Positions 17,518-26,531 of a DNA stretch of 64,000 bases are shown here, piece by piece. The position numbers were made by a program, and so were the translations under genes. Origin of the DNA: Streptomyces avidinii (GTDB lineage: Bacteria; Actinomycetota; Actinomycetes; Streptomycetales; Streptomycetaceae); the NCBI RefSeq assembly GCF_014650695.1, contig NZ_BMVL01000002.1:424721-488720 (forward strand), read 5' to 3'. Every line of letters starts with the position of its first letter. The stretch's first letter is position 1. The notes under the pieces were generated by a model, which did no database searches, was not told the DNA's origin, and was given only the letters and a program-made list of their open reading frames with translations.

Positions 17518-19179
17518 GTGCTGCTGAAGAGGACACGGGTCCGCGCCGCGCGGGGGGCGAACCGGGCGGCGCGCCGTTCGTTCCGCGGACTGGATGAGCG
17601 CCTGCCCCTCGCCGACGCGGCACGGACCACCGTGCGCAAGGCCTTCCCGGACCACTGGTCGTTCCTCCTCGGGGAGATCGCCCTCTACAGCCTGCTCGTC
17701 CTGCTCCTCACCGGCACCTGGCTCACCTTCTTCTTCCAGCCGTCGATGCAGGACACCGTCTACGCAGGTCCGTACGCCCCGCTGCGCGGGCAGCAGGTCT
17801 CAGAGGCGTTCGCGTCCACCCTGCGCCTCAGCTTCGAGGTGCGCGGCGGCCTGCTGATCCGCCAGATGCACCACTGGGCGGCACTGCTGTTCGTGTTCGC
17901 GATCGGGGCGCACCTACTGCGCGTGTTCCTCACGGGCGCGTTCCGCCGGCCGAGGGAGGCGAACTGGGTCGTCGGGGTGACCATGCTGTTGCTGGCCCTG
18001 GTGGAGGGCTTCGCCGGTTACTCCCTGCCGGACGACCTGCTGTCGGGTACGGGGCTGCGGACCGCCCAGGGGATCATGCTGTCCGTGCCGGTGGCCGGGA
18101 CGTATCTGTCGTTCTTCGCCTTCGGCGGCGAGTACCCGGGCCAGGACATCGTCGCGCGCCTGTATCCCGTCCACATCCTTCTGGTGCCCGGTCTGCTCGT
18201 CGGGCTGGTCTCCCTGCACCTCCTGCTGGTCGTGCACCTGAAACACACCCAGTGGGCGGGTCCCGGCCGCACCGGCCGCAACGTCGTGGGCAAGCCGCTC
18301 TTCCCGCACTACACGGCGAAGTCCGCCGGACTGTTCTTCCTGACCTCCGCCGTCCTCGCCGCCCTCGGCGCGCTCGCCCAGATCAACCCGGTCTGGGCGT
18401 ACGGCCCGTACCGGACGGACGTGGTGTCCACGGGTGCGCAGCCGGACTGGTACGTCGGCTTCCTGGAGGGGGCGCTGCGCCTGATGCCCGGGGTCGAGAC
18501 CCGGCTGTGGGGGCACACGCTCATGTGGAATCCGCTGGTGCCCGGCGTCCTGCTTCCCGGTCTGCTGTTCGCCGGCCTGTACGGGTACCCGTTCTTCGAG
18601 CGGTGGATCACCGGCAGCCACGGCGAACGCCATGTGTGCGACCGGCCCCGGAATCGCCCCGCCCGAACTGCCCTGGGTGTCGCCGTCCTCACCTCGTACG
18701 TCGTGCTGCTCCTGGCCGGGGCTCAGGACATCATCGCCTTCATCACCGAGATTTCGGTTCAGGCCCTCACCTGGACCCTGCGCTGCGCGGTCGTGCTCCT
18801 GCCACCTCTCGCGTTCTGGCTCACCCGGCGCCTGTGCCTCGCTCTCCAGGCCCGCGATGCCGAGCAGCTGGTGCGCGGGGCGGAGAGCGGCGAGGTGCGC
18901 GAGAGCGTGGAAGGCGGCTTCTCGGCCGGGCGCGTACCGCTGCCCGCCGAGCAGCGGTACGTCAATGCCGTGTACGAGGTGAACACCCCGCTGCCCCGGC
19001 AGTCGGCCGGATCTGCCTCGGCGCGGGGGACATGGCCGGCCCGTCTGCGCGATGCCCTCAGCCGTTGGTACTACGCCGGCCGGTTGCGGTCCCCGCTCAG
19101 CACGGAGGACCACCTGCGGGCACAGGACATGATCGCCGGACCGGACGAGCCCGTCCGCGAGCGGGCGGACCGGACCTGA
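17518..19179 (+). CDS. qcrB: Cytochrome b subunit of a menaquinol-cytochrome c reductase, stand-alone
   Basis: The 553-residue membrane protein carries the four haem-ligating histidines: His118/119 with His132 (RQMHHWAALLFVFAIGAHLL) and His219 with His234 (YPVHI, SLHLL). The quinol-site PEWY motif appears as PDWY (AQPDWYVGFLEG). It matches actinobacterial QcrB, which passes electrons from menaquinol towards cytochrome c. Normally qcrB follows qcrC and qcrA; neither is in this window. A GTG start at 17518 follows GCGGAGGG. It is convergent, only 11 bases apart, with the oxidase genes ctaD-ctaF, suggesting a separate respiratory module. Confidence 0.9.
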   Translation: MLLKRTRVRAARGANRAARRSFRGLDERLPLADAARTTVRKAFPDHWSFLLGEIALYSLLVLLLTGTWLTFFFQPSMQDTVYAGPYAPLRGQQVSEAFASTLRLSFEVRGGLLIRQMHHWAALLFVFAIGAHLLRVFLTGAFRRPREANWVVGVTMLLLALVEGFAGYSLPDDLLSGTGLRTAQGIMLSVPVAGTYLSFFAFGGEYPGQDIVARLYPVHILLVPGLLVGLVSLHLLLVVHLKHTQWAGPGRTGRNVVGKPLFPHYTAKSAGLFFLTSAVLAALGALAQINPVWAYGPYRTDVVSTGAQPDWYVGFLEGALRLMPGVETRLWGHTLMWNPLVPGVLLPGLLFAGLYGYPFFERWITGSHGERHVCDRPRNRPARTALGVAVLTSYVVLLLAGAQDIIAFITEISVQALTWTLRCAVVLLPPLAFWLTRRLCLALQARDAEQLVRGAESGEVRESVEGGFSAGRVPLPAEQRYVNAVYEVNTPLPRQSAGSASARGTWPARLRDALSRWYYAGRLRSPLSTEDHLRAQDMIAGPDEPVRERADRT

Positions 19180-19190
19180 GAGGGCCGGGG

Positions 19191-19580
19191 TCAGCTGTCC
19201 GCACGGCGCGGGCGGAAGACGAACCCGAACACCCCGGGCGCAAGGACGCCGAAGCCGATCAGGGCCAGCCACAGCCCCTGCACCACTCCGAGCCCGATCA
19301 GGGCGGCCCCCGCCGCCGAGACCACGGGGGCGTAACTGCGTGCGGGGAAGAAGAAGCGGCGGTCCCCGCCTCCGGCGACCTGCGCCGTCCCGTCGTCCTC
19401 GGGCCGCCGCCCGTCGCGGGAGAACTGCCGCCACATGAAGGCGGCGACGAGGGCGGACATCAGGAGCGAGACCATGAGCGCGGAGATGCCCGCCGGATCG
19501 TCCGACAGCGCCGCGTAGATGCCTCCGGTCAACGCGAAGAACACCGCGACCCCGGTGAACAGCCAGGCTTCCGCCCTCAT
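19191..19580 (-). CDS. ctaF: Cytochrome c oxidase subunit IV-type membrane protein
   Basis: This 129-residue protein has two N-terminal membrane helices ([37 protein letters not shown]) and two further ones near the C-terminus. This is the layout of the actinobacterial aa3 oxidase subunit IV. Its ATG overlaps the ctaD stop by four bases (ATGA), so the two are co-translated. It lies in the cell membrane as an accessory subunit. Confidence 0.82.
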   Translation of the reverse strand: MRAEAWLFTGVAVFFALTGGIYAALSDDPAGISALMVSLLMSALVAAFMWRQFSRDGRRPEDDGTAQVAGGGDRRFFFPARSYAPVVSAAGAALIGLGVVQGLWLALIGFGVLAPGVFGFVFRPRRADS

Positions 19581-21253
19581 CGCGGCCTCACCTCCGGATG
19601 GTGCAGATCGAACGCGGGCGAGTCCGTGCGGATACGGGGCAGCGCGTGGAAGTTGTGCCGCGGTGGCGGACAGCCGGTCGCCCATTCCAGGGAACGTCCC
19701 CAACCCCACGGGTCGTCCGACGTGACACGGACGCCGATGCGGGCCGTGCGCCAGACGTTGTAGAGGAAGGGCAGCGTCGAGAGCCCCAGCAGGAACGCCC
19801 CGATCGTGGACAGCGTGTTCAGGAGGGTGAATCCGTCGGCCGCCAGGTAGTCGGCGTAGCGCCGGGGCATTCCCTGCTCCCCCAGCCAGTGCTGGACGAG
19901 GAAGGTGAGCTGGAAGCCGACGAACAGCGTCCAGAAATGGATCTTCCCCAGGCGTTCGTCGAGCATCCGGCCGGTGAACTTGGGCCACCAGAAGTAGAAG
20001 CCGGCGAACGTGGCGAAGACGATGGTGCCGAACAGCACGTAGTGGAGGTGTGCCACGACGAAATAGCTGTCGGTGAGGTGGAAGTCCATCGGCGGGGAGG
20101 CGACGACCACCCCGGTCAGCCCGCCCAGCAGGAACGTGACGAGGAAGCCCATGCACCACAGCATCGGCGTCTCGAACGACAGCGAGCCGTTCCACATCGT
20201 CCCGATCCAGTTGAAGAACTTCACCCCGGTCGGCACGGCGATCAGGAACGAGAGCAGCGAGAAGAACGGCAGCAGCACCGCGCCGGTGGCGAACATGTGG
20301 TGCGCCCATACCGTCGCCGAGAGCCCCGTGATCGCCATCGTCGCACCGACCAGAGCGACGTACCCGAAGATGGGCTTCCGGCTGAACACCGGCACGATTT
20401 CGCTGACCACCCCGAAGAAGGGCAGCGCGACGATATAGACCTCCGGATGGCCGAAGAACCAGAACAGGTGCTGCCACAGCAACGCCCCGCCGTTCGCGGC
20501 GTCGAAGACGTGCGCGCCGAGCTTCCGGTCGGCCTCCAGGGCCAGGAGCGCGGCCGTGAGCACGGGGAAGGCGAGCAGCGCCAGGATAGAGGTGAACAGC
20601 ACGTTCCAGGTGAAGATCGGCATCCGGAAGAGGGTCATCCCCGGTGCGCGCAGGCACACGATGGTGGTGATGAAGTTGACCGACCCCAGGATGGTGCTCA
20701 GGCCGGACACCGCCAGGCCCATGATCCAGAGGTCCGCGCCGACGCCCGGGGAGAAGACCGCTCCGTTGAGGGGCGCATACGCGAACCAGCCGAAGGCAGC
20801 GGAGCCGTTCGCCGTCAGGAATCCGCTGACCACCATGAGCCCGCCGAACAAGTACACCCAGTAGGTGAAGGCGTTCAAGCGCGGGAACGCGACATCGGGG
20901 GCACCGATCTGCAGGGGCATCACGGCGTTGGCGAAGCCAGTGAAGGTCGGGGTCGCAAACAGCAGCATCATGATCGTGCCGTGCACCGTGAACAGCTGGT
21001 TGTACTGCTCGGCCGAGACGATCTGCATCCCGGGACGTGCCAGTTCGGCTCTCATCAGCAGCGCCAGCACACCGGCGAACAGGAAGAACCCGAACGCGGT
21101 GACGAGGTACATGTAACCGATCACCTTGTGGTCGGTGGTCGACAACACCTCCTGCACACGCGCTCCTACGGCCGCCCTACGGTGCCCCTCCTCGGGCGCG
21201 GCCGTCCGAGCAACGGACTCCGAAGGCGCCGCACCCTCCTCGACCGACACCAT
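19577..21253 (-). CDS. ctaD: Cytochrome c oxidase subunit I (aa3 type)
   Basis: The 558-residue haem-copper oxidase subunit has about twelve membrane helices. Visible ligands include the low-spin haem His in [13 protein letters not shown], the CuB His and cross-linked Tyr in [15 protein letters not shown], the CuB pair in WAHHMF, and the haem a3/a His residues in [12 protein letters not shown]. It reduces oxygen to water and pumps protons. ATG 21253 has GGGGAGG upstream; the longer open frame is not supported. Subunits II (CuA, ctaC) and III (ctaE) are absent from this neighbourhood, so they must be supplied elsewhere. Confidence 0.92.
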   Translation of the reverse strand: MVSVEEGAAPSESVARTAAPEEGHRRAAVGARVQEVLSTTDHKVIGYMYLVTAFGFFLFAGVLALLMRAELARPGMQIVSAEQYNQLFTVHGTIMMLLFATPTFTGFANAVMPLQIGAPDVAFPRLNAFTYWVYLFGGLMVVSGFLTANGSAAFGWFAYAPLNGAVFSPGVGADLWIMGLAVSGLSTILGSVNFITTIVCLRAPGMTLFRMPIFTWNVLFTSILALLAFPVLTAALLALEADRKLGAHVFDAANGGALLWQHLFWFFGHPEVYIVALPFFGVVSEIVPVFSRKPIFGYVALVGATMAITGLSATVWAHHMFATGAVLLPFFSLLSFLIAVPTGVKFFNWIGTMWNGSLSFETPMLWCMGFLVTFLLGGLTGVVVASPPMDFHLTDSYFVVAHLHYVLFGTIVFATFAGFYFWWPKFTGRMLDERLGKIHFWTLFVGFQLTFLVQHWLGEQGMPRRYADYLAADGFTLLNTLSTIGAFLLGLSTLPFLYNVWRTARIGVRVTSDDPWGWGRSLEWATGCPPPRHNFHALPRIRTDSPAFDLHHPEVRPR

Positions 21254-21795
21254 GGGCCTCCCCGCAAGACGCACTCCGGGCCACCCCATCGCAGCCTCTC
21301 GCCAACCCTGGCAGCCCACGACCCCGCCCGGCGGTAGGCCCACGGCGCGCCGTCCGCGCCGATGTCCGCGGGCCGGGCAATCGAGTGAGCGTGCCCGCGT
21401 GGACAGAACCAAGTGCGGCAGGTCCGCTTTCGCGCGGAGTGGAGCCGCACGCGTAAAGGCAGTGCTCCCGGGCCCCGACCGATCCGTGGAGCACAGCGTT
21501 CGAGCAAGAATAAAGTGGAAGTATGCGTGCGCCTGGGCACAGTCATTCCACGGGCTGGGTCCGTCATTGTTCCCGTAGCGGTCGGCGGATGGGTAGAGGC
21601 TGTCGAGGAGGCGCCGAAGCGATGCGCGCCTGCACAGGCGGTGCACGTCGATGGTCGCGCTGCCCCACTGCCCTCCGCAAACCCGCCCCCACCGGGCCGG
21701 GGCTGGGGGGGGCGGCGCGGCTGGCGGGGCGGCGGGGCGGCGGCGGTGCGCCGCCGGCGCCGGCCTTCACGGCGCCGGGTCCCGGTCGCTGAGGG
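21254..21795. other. 540-base region between ctaD and the CBM48 gene
   Basis: It holds the ctaD promoter somewhere on the minus strand and a very G-rich patch near 21700-21770. A minus-strand frame at about 21540-21650 ([19 protein letters not shown]) resembles the end of STAS proteins such as the one at 11731 but is too short to claim. Nothing else is recognisable. Confidence 0.4.
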
Positions 21796-22071
21796 TCAGG
21801 TGTGCAGGCGGCTGTTGAGGCCGTCCTGGTCCCCGGCCGTCTCGTCGTTGAACCAGTAGTCGCCGGCCGCCAGGTACCGGAACGAGTGGACGCTCTCCAT
21901 GGGCAGCGCGACCGTGACCGCGCGCTTGCCGTCCTTGCGCGCCTTGAGGGTGTGGACTCCCGGCTGCCAATCGTTGAAGTCACCCACCACGCTGACCGGA
22001 CCCGGCGGAATGTCCGCGGGGAGGATGAAGGTGACCTCGGTGCGGTCCTTCTTCAGCGTGCGTTCCAGCAT
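21796..22071 (-). CDS. CBM48/AMPK-beta-like glycan-binding small protein
   Basis: A 91-residue protein that is essentially one early-set domain: VSVVGDFNDWQPGVHTLKAR, with VHSFRYLAAGDYWFND towards the end. The W-x-P motif and the aromatic strand match isoamylase N-terminal/AMPK-beta glycogen-binding modules. As a free-standing domain it may bind alpha-glucan such as glycogen or modulate a partner enzyme. ATG 22071 is the start nearest the domain. A degraded copy is at 145-235. Confidence 0.85.
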   Translation of the reverse strand: MLERTLKKDRTEVTFILPADIPPGPVSVVGDFNDWQPGVHTLKARKDGKRAVTVALPMESVHSFRYLAAGDYWFNDETAGDQDGLNSRLHT

Positions 22072-22279
22072 GGGGCAGCTCCTGACAGCGTCAGCGGATG
22101 GGTACACCGCCCATCGTCGGGGGCAGACCCGCCGACCAACCGCCGACCCGGCCGCCCACCGTCCCGGCATCACCCACCCACCACATCCGGTGACACAAAT
22201 GGTGCGCGATGTGACCTTACGTGTCAGTGTGGCTGCAGAAATCCGCACCAACGTCTACGTCGTCGCATCCCACGCACGC

Positions 22280-22316
22280 AGGACCCGCCCGGGGCGAAGT
22301 CGCCCGGCCGGGTCCT
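22280..22316 (-). terminator. Strong GC hairpin downstream of the DUF2267 genes
   Basis: AGGACCCG (22280-22287) pairs with CGGGTCCT (22309-22316), and the inner GC-rich parts add imperfect pairs around an AGT loop. It lies about 230 bases beyond the minus-strand DUF2267 gene. The surrounding region 22072-22546 has no recognisable gene. Confidence 0.6.
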
Positions 22317-22546
22317 GTCATGTGCCGCGCCGCTCGGATCCGCCAGGCGGGAGCAGGGTCACGGACCGGTGCGCCGGTCAGCCCGCATGGCCGCCGACGG
22401 CTGCAAGCGATTCATGCGGGGCACGACTCGGGCCGTCATTCCAGCACCGCTGTCTCGGCACTCCATTGCGGCGGGTGCCGCAGCTGTAGCCCTGCCGGGC
22501 GGCCTTTGCTGAGGGCGAGGGCGCTGCCGCTGCTGCGAGGGCGGGA

Positions 22547-22987
22547 TCAGGCGGCTTGGCGCTGCCTCAGTTCGGCCTGCCCGAAAAGGAGGGCGTAGCC
22601 GTCCGGGAGGCGGTGGAGGATGCGGGCGAGGAGGTCGGGTCCGGCGAGGCGGGCGGCGACGGCGAGTACGGCGCCGGTGTCCCACCGCGCGGTGGCCGGC
22701 GTGCCGCCGGTGCGGGCGGCCAGGTCCTTGACGAAGCCCCAGCCGGTGAGCTGTTCGGTGGCGGGAATCCGGGAGGTCAGGATAAGGGCTGCCTCCACGG
22801 GCAGGCACTGTGCGAGGTCGACGCGTTCGTCGCCGGTGACCTGCCGGCCGAGGGCGGCCAGGACGTTGTGAACGGCTTCTTCGGCGCGTTGGCGGGTGGG
22901 GTAGGCGCCCTCGTAGCGGACGCGTTCCAGCATCTGGTCGAACGTCATGGCCGTCCGGGACGGATTCGGTCGAGGCTGGTCGTACAT
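22547..22987 (-). CDS. DUF2267 protein (second of a tandem pair)
   Basis: The 146-residue protein matches DUF2267: MTFDQMLERVRYEGAYPTR, the RAEEAVHNVLAALGRQVTGD helix region, and LPVEAALIL. These are cytoplasmic all-helical proteins of unknown role, often near stress genes. ATG 22987 is used; the Met at 22948 (MTFDQML) is an equally possible start because the family usually begins there. The upstream neighbour is a more divergent member of the same family. Confidence 0.82.
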   Translation of the reverse strand: MYDQPRPNPSRTAMTFDQMLERVRYEGAYPTRQRAEEAVHNVLAALGRQVTGDERVDLAQCLPVEAALILTSRIPATEQLTGWGFVKDLAARTGGTPATARWDTGAVLAVAARLAGPDLLARILHRLPDGYALLFGQAELRQRQAA

Positions 22988-23037
22988 GGTGCTGCGGTTG
23001 CCTTTCTCTTCGAAGATCAAGGGACGGCCGGCGGCGG

Positions 23038-23433
23038 TCAGGTTTGCTGGGGGTACCCGAAGAGGACGTCGTAGCCGGGTGGGAGCTGGAGCAGAACCTC
23101 GCGTACGAGGACGTCACCTGCGGTGGCGGCCACGGTGCTGAGGACCGCGCCGATGTCCCACAGGGCCGTTTTCTCGTTGGCGCCTTCGATCCAGGCCGTG
23201 CTGGCTCGGACGAATCGTTCCGGGGAGAGCGGTTCCGCGGCCTGCAGGGGGTTCAGAAGAATCAGCGCGTATGTCTCGGGGAGCCGGGCTGCGAGTTCGG
23301 CTCGCACGGTGCCGACCAGGTGTGCGCCCAGCAGGGCCAGAACGACGCGGGCCGCCCGGTCGGCTTCTTCCCGAGTCTCGTACTGGCCCCGTTCCTGGAC
23401 GTGGGCCAGGAACGACTCCCGGCGCATCGACAT
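23038..23433 (-). CDS. DUF2267 protein (first of a tandem pair)
   Basis: The 131-residue protein shares the DUF2267 layout with its downstream neighbour: FLAHVQERGQYETREEADRA, ALLGAHLVGTVRAELAARLP, and the end LPPGYDVLFGYPQ, similar to LPDGYALLFGQ in the partner. ATG 23433 is preferred because GGAGGTGAC lies six to seven bases upstream; a GTG immediately before it is possible. The two genes form a probable operon downstream of hsp18. Confidence 0.8.
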   Translation of the reverse strand: MSMRRESFLAHVQERGQYETREEADRAARVVLALLGAHLVGTVRAELAARLPETYALILLNPLQAAEPLSPERFVRASTAWIEGANEKTALWDIGAVLSTVAATAGDVLVREVLLQLPPGYDVLFGYPQQT

Positions 23434-23535
23434 CACGTCACCTCCGGGGAAGGGGAAGCGGACGAGGCGTGCGGAGGACAGGGGTGCCGGAGGGGGGATC
23501 GGGTTCCCCGTCCTCCGCCGCTGGTGCGGGGCTGG

Positions 23536-23970
23536 TCAGCCGGAGATCTCCTTGCGGCCGGACTCGCCGCCGATGGCGATCTTCCGCGGCTTGGCGCGTT
23601 CGGCGATCGGGATCCGCAGGGTCAGGACACCCGCGTCGTAGTCGGCCTCGATGCGCTCGGTGTCGAGGGTGTCGGCCAGCATGACCTGGCGGGAGAAGAC
23701 ACCGAGGGGCCGCTCGGAGAGTTCCATCTGTACGCCGTCGGACTTCCCCGTGGGCCGGCGCTCAGCCTTCACCGTCAGCATGTTCCGCTCGACGTCGATG
23801 TCGATCGCCTCGGTGCTCACGCCGGGGAGGTCAAAGGCGATCACATACACGTCACCCTGGCGGTAGGCGTCCATCGGCATGACCGACGGCTTCGACCACG
23901 TGCCCGACGTGCCGGACAGCTGCTGGACGATCCGGTCCATCTCGCGGAACGGGTCAGTGCGCATCAACAT
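23536..23970 (-). CDS. hsp18: Small heat-shock protein Hsp18 (Hsp20 family)
   Basis: The 144-residue protein has an N-terminal helix (DPFREMDRIVQQL) and an alpha-crystallin domain from VYVIAFDLPGV to GVLTLRIPIAE, ending with the G-x-L motif. It holds unfolded proteins in a refoldable state as an ATP-independent chaperone. GGAGGTG precedes ATG 23970. Upstream is a promoter overlapped by a perfect RheA-type operator, and the divergent gene encodes the RheA-type regulator. This is the classical Streptomyces hsp18/rheA arrangement. Confidence 0.93.
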   Translation of the reverse strand: MLMRTDPFREMDRIVQQLSGTSGTWSKPSVMPMDAYRQGDVYVIAFDLPGVSTEAIDIDVERNMLTVKAERRPTGKSDGVQMELSERPLGVFSRQVMLADTLDTERIEADYDAGVLTLRIPIAERAKPRKIAIGGESGRKEISG

Positions 23971-24028
23971 CGCGAAACACCTCCAGTTGGTTCAGGCAGG
24001 AACTGCCAATGCGCTTCAACGTGCTTCC

Positions 24029-24057
24029 GTTGTAACATGTCATCGAAACGATGACAA
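24029..24057 (-). promoter_or_regulatory. hsp18 promoter
   Basis: On the minus strand, TTGTCA (24057-24052) and TACAAC (24034-24029) are 17 bases apart, a good vegetative-type -35/-10 pair. Transcription would start near 24022, giving a leader of about 50 bases. The -35 element lies inside the operator at 24038-24056, so a bound repressor would block polymerase. Confidence 0.65.
24038..24056. promoter_or_regulatory. RheA operator O1
   Basis: TGTCATC, five bases, GATGACA: an exact match to the inverted repeat described for RheA at the hsp18 and rheA promoters of Streptomyces albus. Confidence 0.85.
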
Positions 24058-24063
24058 GCAAGG

Positions 24064-24082
24064 AGTCATCTGGAGGATGACA
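24064..24082. promoter_or_regulatory. RheA operator O2
   Basis: AGTCATC, five bases, GATGACA: one mismatch from O1, centred 26 bases from it. It is nearer the rheA start, so it is suited to autoregulation. Confidence 0.75.
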
Positions 24083-24098
24083 ACCGACGGAGAGTGTC

Positions 24099-24764
24099 AT
24101 GAAGGAAGCCGCCCCCACGCCCACCCAGGTCCCCTTCCTTGCCGCCGCTGCGGCACTGGAGACCATTGCCCAGGCCGTCAGGGACGCACAGCACCCGCCC
24201 GCATCACCCACGGCCACGGCGGCGCACACGACGGAAGCAGGGCCGGACCCGGCTCTGGCCGCGCTGCTGATGCTGCGCGAGGTCCGCGAGCAGCTCGCCG
24301 GCTGGGAGAGCGGGCTGATCGAAACCGCCCGCGGCCGGGGCGCGAGCTGGGCCGACCTCGCCGGGCCCCTCGGGGTCGCCAGCCGCCAGGCCGCCGAACG
24401 CCGCTACCTGCGACTGCGCCCCGGCGCCGCCGGAAGCACCGGCGAGCAGCGTGTCCAGGCCACCCGCGACACCCGCGCCGCCGACCGCACCGTGAATGGC
24501 TGGGCCCGTGACAACGCGGCCGACCTGCGACGACTCGCCGGCCAGGTCACCGCCCTCACCGGTCTCCCCGCCAGCGCCGATTCCGCCGTCGACGACCTGA
24601 ACCTGGCCCTTGCCGACAACGACGTCTCCCGCCTCGTGCGCCCGCTGGCCGACAGCCGTCCTCACCTGCGGCCGCAGGACGCCGAGCTCGCCGAACGCAT
24701 CGATGCCCTGACCCGACACGCCGACCGGCTCCGCCAGGACACCCACGACCAGCGCAGCATGTGA
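24099..24764 (+). CDS. rheA: RheA-type HSP18 transcriptional regulator
   Basis: The 221-residue protein matches proteins annotated in Streptomyces as HSP18 transcriptional regulator. The diagnostic blocks are ALETIAQAVRDAQ, LREVREQLAGWESGLIETAR, GASWADLAGPLGVASRQAAE and RRYLRLRPG, the last two forming a helix-turn-helix-like segment. RheA is a temperature-sensing repressor of hsp18. It starts at ATG 24099, divergent from hsp18, with two operator sites in between. A decayed copy of the gene is at 42330-42545. Confidence 0.88.
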   Translation: MKEAAPTPTQVPFLAAAAALETIAQAVRDAQHPPASPTATAAHTTEAGPDPALAALLMLREVREQLAGWESGLIETARGRGASWADLAGPLGVASRQAAERRYLRLRPGAAGSTGEQRVQATRDTRAADRTVNGWARDNAADLRRLAGQVTALTGLPASADSAVDDLNLALADNDVSRLVRPLADSRPHLRPQDAELAERIDALTRHADRLRQDTHDQRSM

Positions 24765-24836
24765 TCCGCACCCCCGAATCCTCGACCGGATGGCGGGCGT
24801 CGGGACCACGCCCGTCGACCCAAGGAGTGATCCACC

Positions 24837-25235
24837 ATGGCCGAACACCCCTCCCGTGAGGCCGGCGACAGCGACGTCGCCGTTGACGTCCTTTGCCACA
24901 CGGTCGCGGTCCGGCCCACCGGCGAGATCGACATCGAGACGGCAGTCTCCCTCCGGCTCGCCCTCACCGAGGCCCTCATTCACGCCTCGTCGGACAAGCC
25001 CGTCGTGGTCGACTGCAGCCACCTCACGTTCTGCGACTCCGCTGCCCTCAACGCGCTCCTCAGCGCGCGACGGGCAGCGCAGGAGACCGACACCGTCATC
25101 CGCCTGGCCGCCCCCAACCACCAGTTCCAGCGCCTCCTGGAGATAACCGGCGCCCTGCCCCTCTTCCCCGTGGACCCGGACCCGCCGACCGACGGCCGCC
25201 TTCCGACGGGACACCCCGACGGCCTGACTCGGTAG
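24837..25235 (+). CDS. STAS-domain anti-sigma-factor antagonist (DS type)
   Basis: This 132-residue STAS protein has VRPTGEIDIETAVSLRLAL and the phosphorylation motif FCDSAALNAL with the canonical Ser. It should compete with a sigma factor for an anti-sigma factor when unphosphorylated. AAGGAG precedes ATG 24837. It follows rheA by 72 bases on the same strand and may be cotranscribed. Unlike the STAS proteins at 11731 and 42701, its Ser is retained. Confidence 0.88.
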   Translation: MAEHPSREAGDSDVAVDVLCHTVAVRPTGEIDIETAVSLRLALTEALIHASSDKPVVVDCSHLTFCDSAALNALLSARRAAQETDTVIRLAAPNHQFQRLLEITGALPLFPVDPDPPTDGRLPTGHPDGLTR

Positions 25236-25238
25236 GCA

Positions 25239-25259
25239 GGCCTGCGGTCGGCGCAGGCC
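25239..25259 (+). terminator. Hairpin after the STAS gene
   Basis: GGCCTGC and GCAGGCC form a perfect 7-bp stem around GGTCGGC, four bases after the stop codon. Confidence 0.55.
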
Positions 25260-25261
25260 GA

Positions 25262-25630
25262 TCGCAGACCAGCTGACCGAGGAACTCACCACGCGCACCT
25301 GGGTCGAGGAGCGCCACGTCACCTCCTTCAAAGCCGGGCGACCGCTGCGGGTCCACTTCGACATCGCGTCCCACCGCGTCGTGCGAGGGCCTGGGGACTC
25401 GAGATGTTCGCCCGGCTCGGGGACGTCGTCGCGGAGGTCCTGACCGAACGCACCGAGCACGCGGCGATGTTCCACGATCCCGACCGGCGCGAGCTACGCC
25501 GCATTGGCCAAGTCCGAGGGCCACATCGACGGATGTCCTCGACCAAGGCCATCCACTGGGGCCGACAACTGCCGTCGGCCACTGCACTTTGGCTGCGGCG
25601 GGCAAATACTCACGAGACACTTTCACGATC
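25262..25630 (+). pseudogene. Frameshifted remnant of unknown family
   Basis: Two protein-like segments lie in different plus-strand frames. The first is DQLTEELTTRTWVEERHVTS followed by FKAGRPLRVHFDIASHR; the second is GLEMFARLGDVVAEVLTERT then HAAMFHDPDRREL. They read as neighbouring parts of one decayed protein. I do not recognise it. The rest, up to 25857, has lower GC and probably carries the promoter of the next gene. Confidence 0.35.
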
Positions 25631-25857
25631 CGGCTTAAATGCCGCTGATGCCCTGCAAGCAGTCACCCAGCCCCACCGCCGGGGATACCGCGCCCCTGCT
25701 GCGGCGTTTCACGGCCGCCCGCCTCGCAGATCGTCCCGGCTCACTCTGGTAGGCATGGCGCCTGGAGATCGAGGAAGGCGTATTGTTCAGGAAGATGCCG
25801 TTACCCATTCATTTGTTATGTATGCACCGAACGTGACGAGGGAACGGGGATACTGTC

Positions 25858-26331
25858 ATGAACTTCTCGGTTCGACGGAGTTCCGGCGACACCATGTGGC
25901 GCCACCCCCGCCCTGGCTGGCTGGATCCCCGGCACCCTTTCGGCTCCATGCGGCACCAAATGGGCCACTTCCTGGAACAGGCCGCCCTCGCCCAGGCCAG
26001 TCAGGGGTGGACACCCTTGACCGAAGAGGAAGAGACCGAAGACGCGTATGTGATCAAGGCCGAGATGCCGGGCATTCCCCGCGAGAACATCACCGTGGAG
26101 ATGGACGGCAACGATCTGTTCATCACCGGCGAGCTCGACAAGAGGTCCGACAGGGCGCTCACCCAGCGCAAAGGCAGGTTCTGTTACCGGGCCAGCCTGT
26201 CCGGGGGTATCGACAGCGACAAGACCGAGGCCACTCTCGACAGGGGCGTCCTGACGGTCCGCATCTCCAAGTCGGGCGAATCCCAGCCGCGCCGGATCCC
26301 CATCACCGGCGGTTACGACCAGCGCGCCTGA
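25858..26331 (+). CDS. Second Hsp20-family small heat-shock protein
   Basis: The 157-residue protein has an N-terminal arm with RHPFGSMRHQMGHFLEQ-like helix and an alpha-crystallin domain (DAYVIKAEMPGIPRENITVE; ATLDRGVLTVRISKSGE). It would act as a holdase chaperone. It is clearly different from Hsp18 at 23536, with a longer N-terminal region and an IPI-type C-terminal motif (RRIPITGG). The upstream 60 bases are AT-richer than the surroundings. I see no RheA operator before it, so its control differs. Confidence 0.9.
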   Translation: MNFSVRRSSGDTMWRHPRPGWLDPRHPFGSMRHQMGHFLEQAALAQASQGWTPLTEEEETEDAYVIKAEMPGIPRENITVEMDGNDLFITGELDKRSDRALTQRKGRFCYRASLSGGIDSDKTEATLDRGVLTVRISKSGESQPRRIPITGGYDQRA

Positions 26332-26531
26332 GACGCTACGGCCGGCGAGGAGTTCTGCGGCACTGCGTCGCCTGAGTGCTCCCGCGGCTGCTGTCCCGGT
26401 CACATACCGAAAGGCCGCCCAACGGCCGGGACCGGGATCCGGCTCGCGCCGCCGCCGATTTCCTCGCCGCCTCCGAGCGCCCCCTGAAGGACCTCGCGGA
26501 CAGGGGTGCCGCGGCGCAAGCAGCGCCGGCG

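Noticed and set aside
19598..21337. 579-codon plus-strand open frame rich in Glu, Arg and His
   Set aside because: It is the antisense shadow of ctaD, whose conserved haem-copper motifs are unambiguous.
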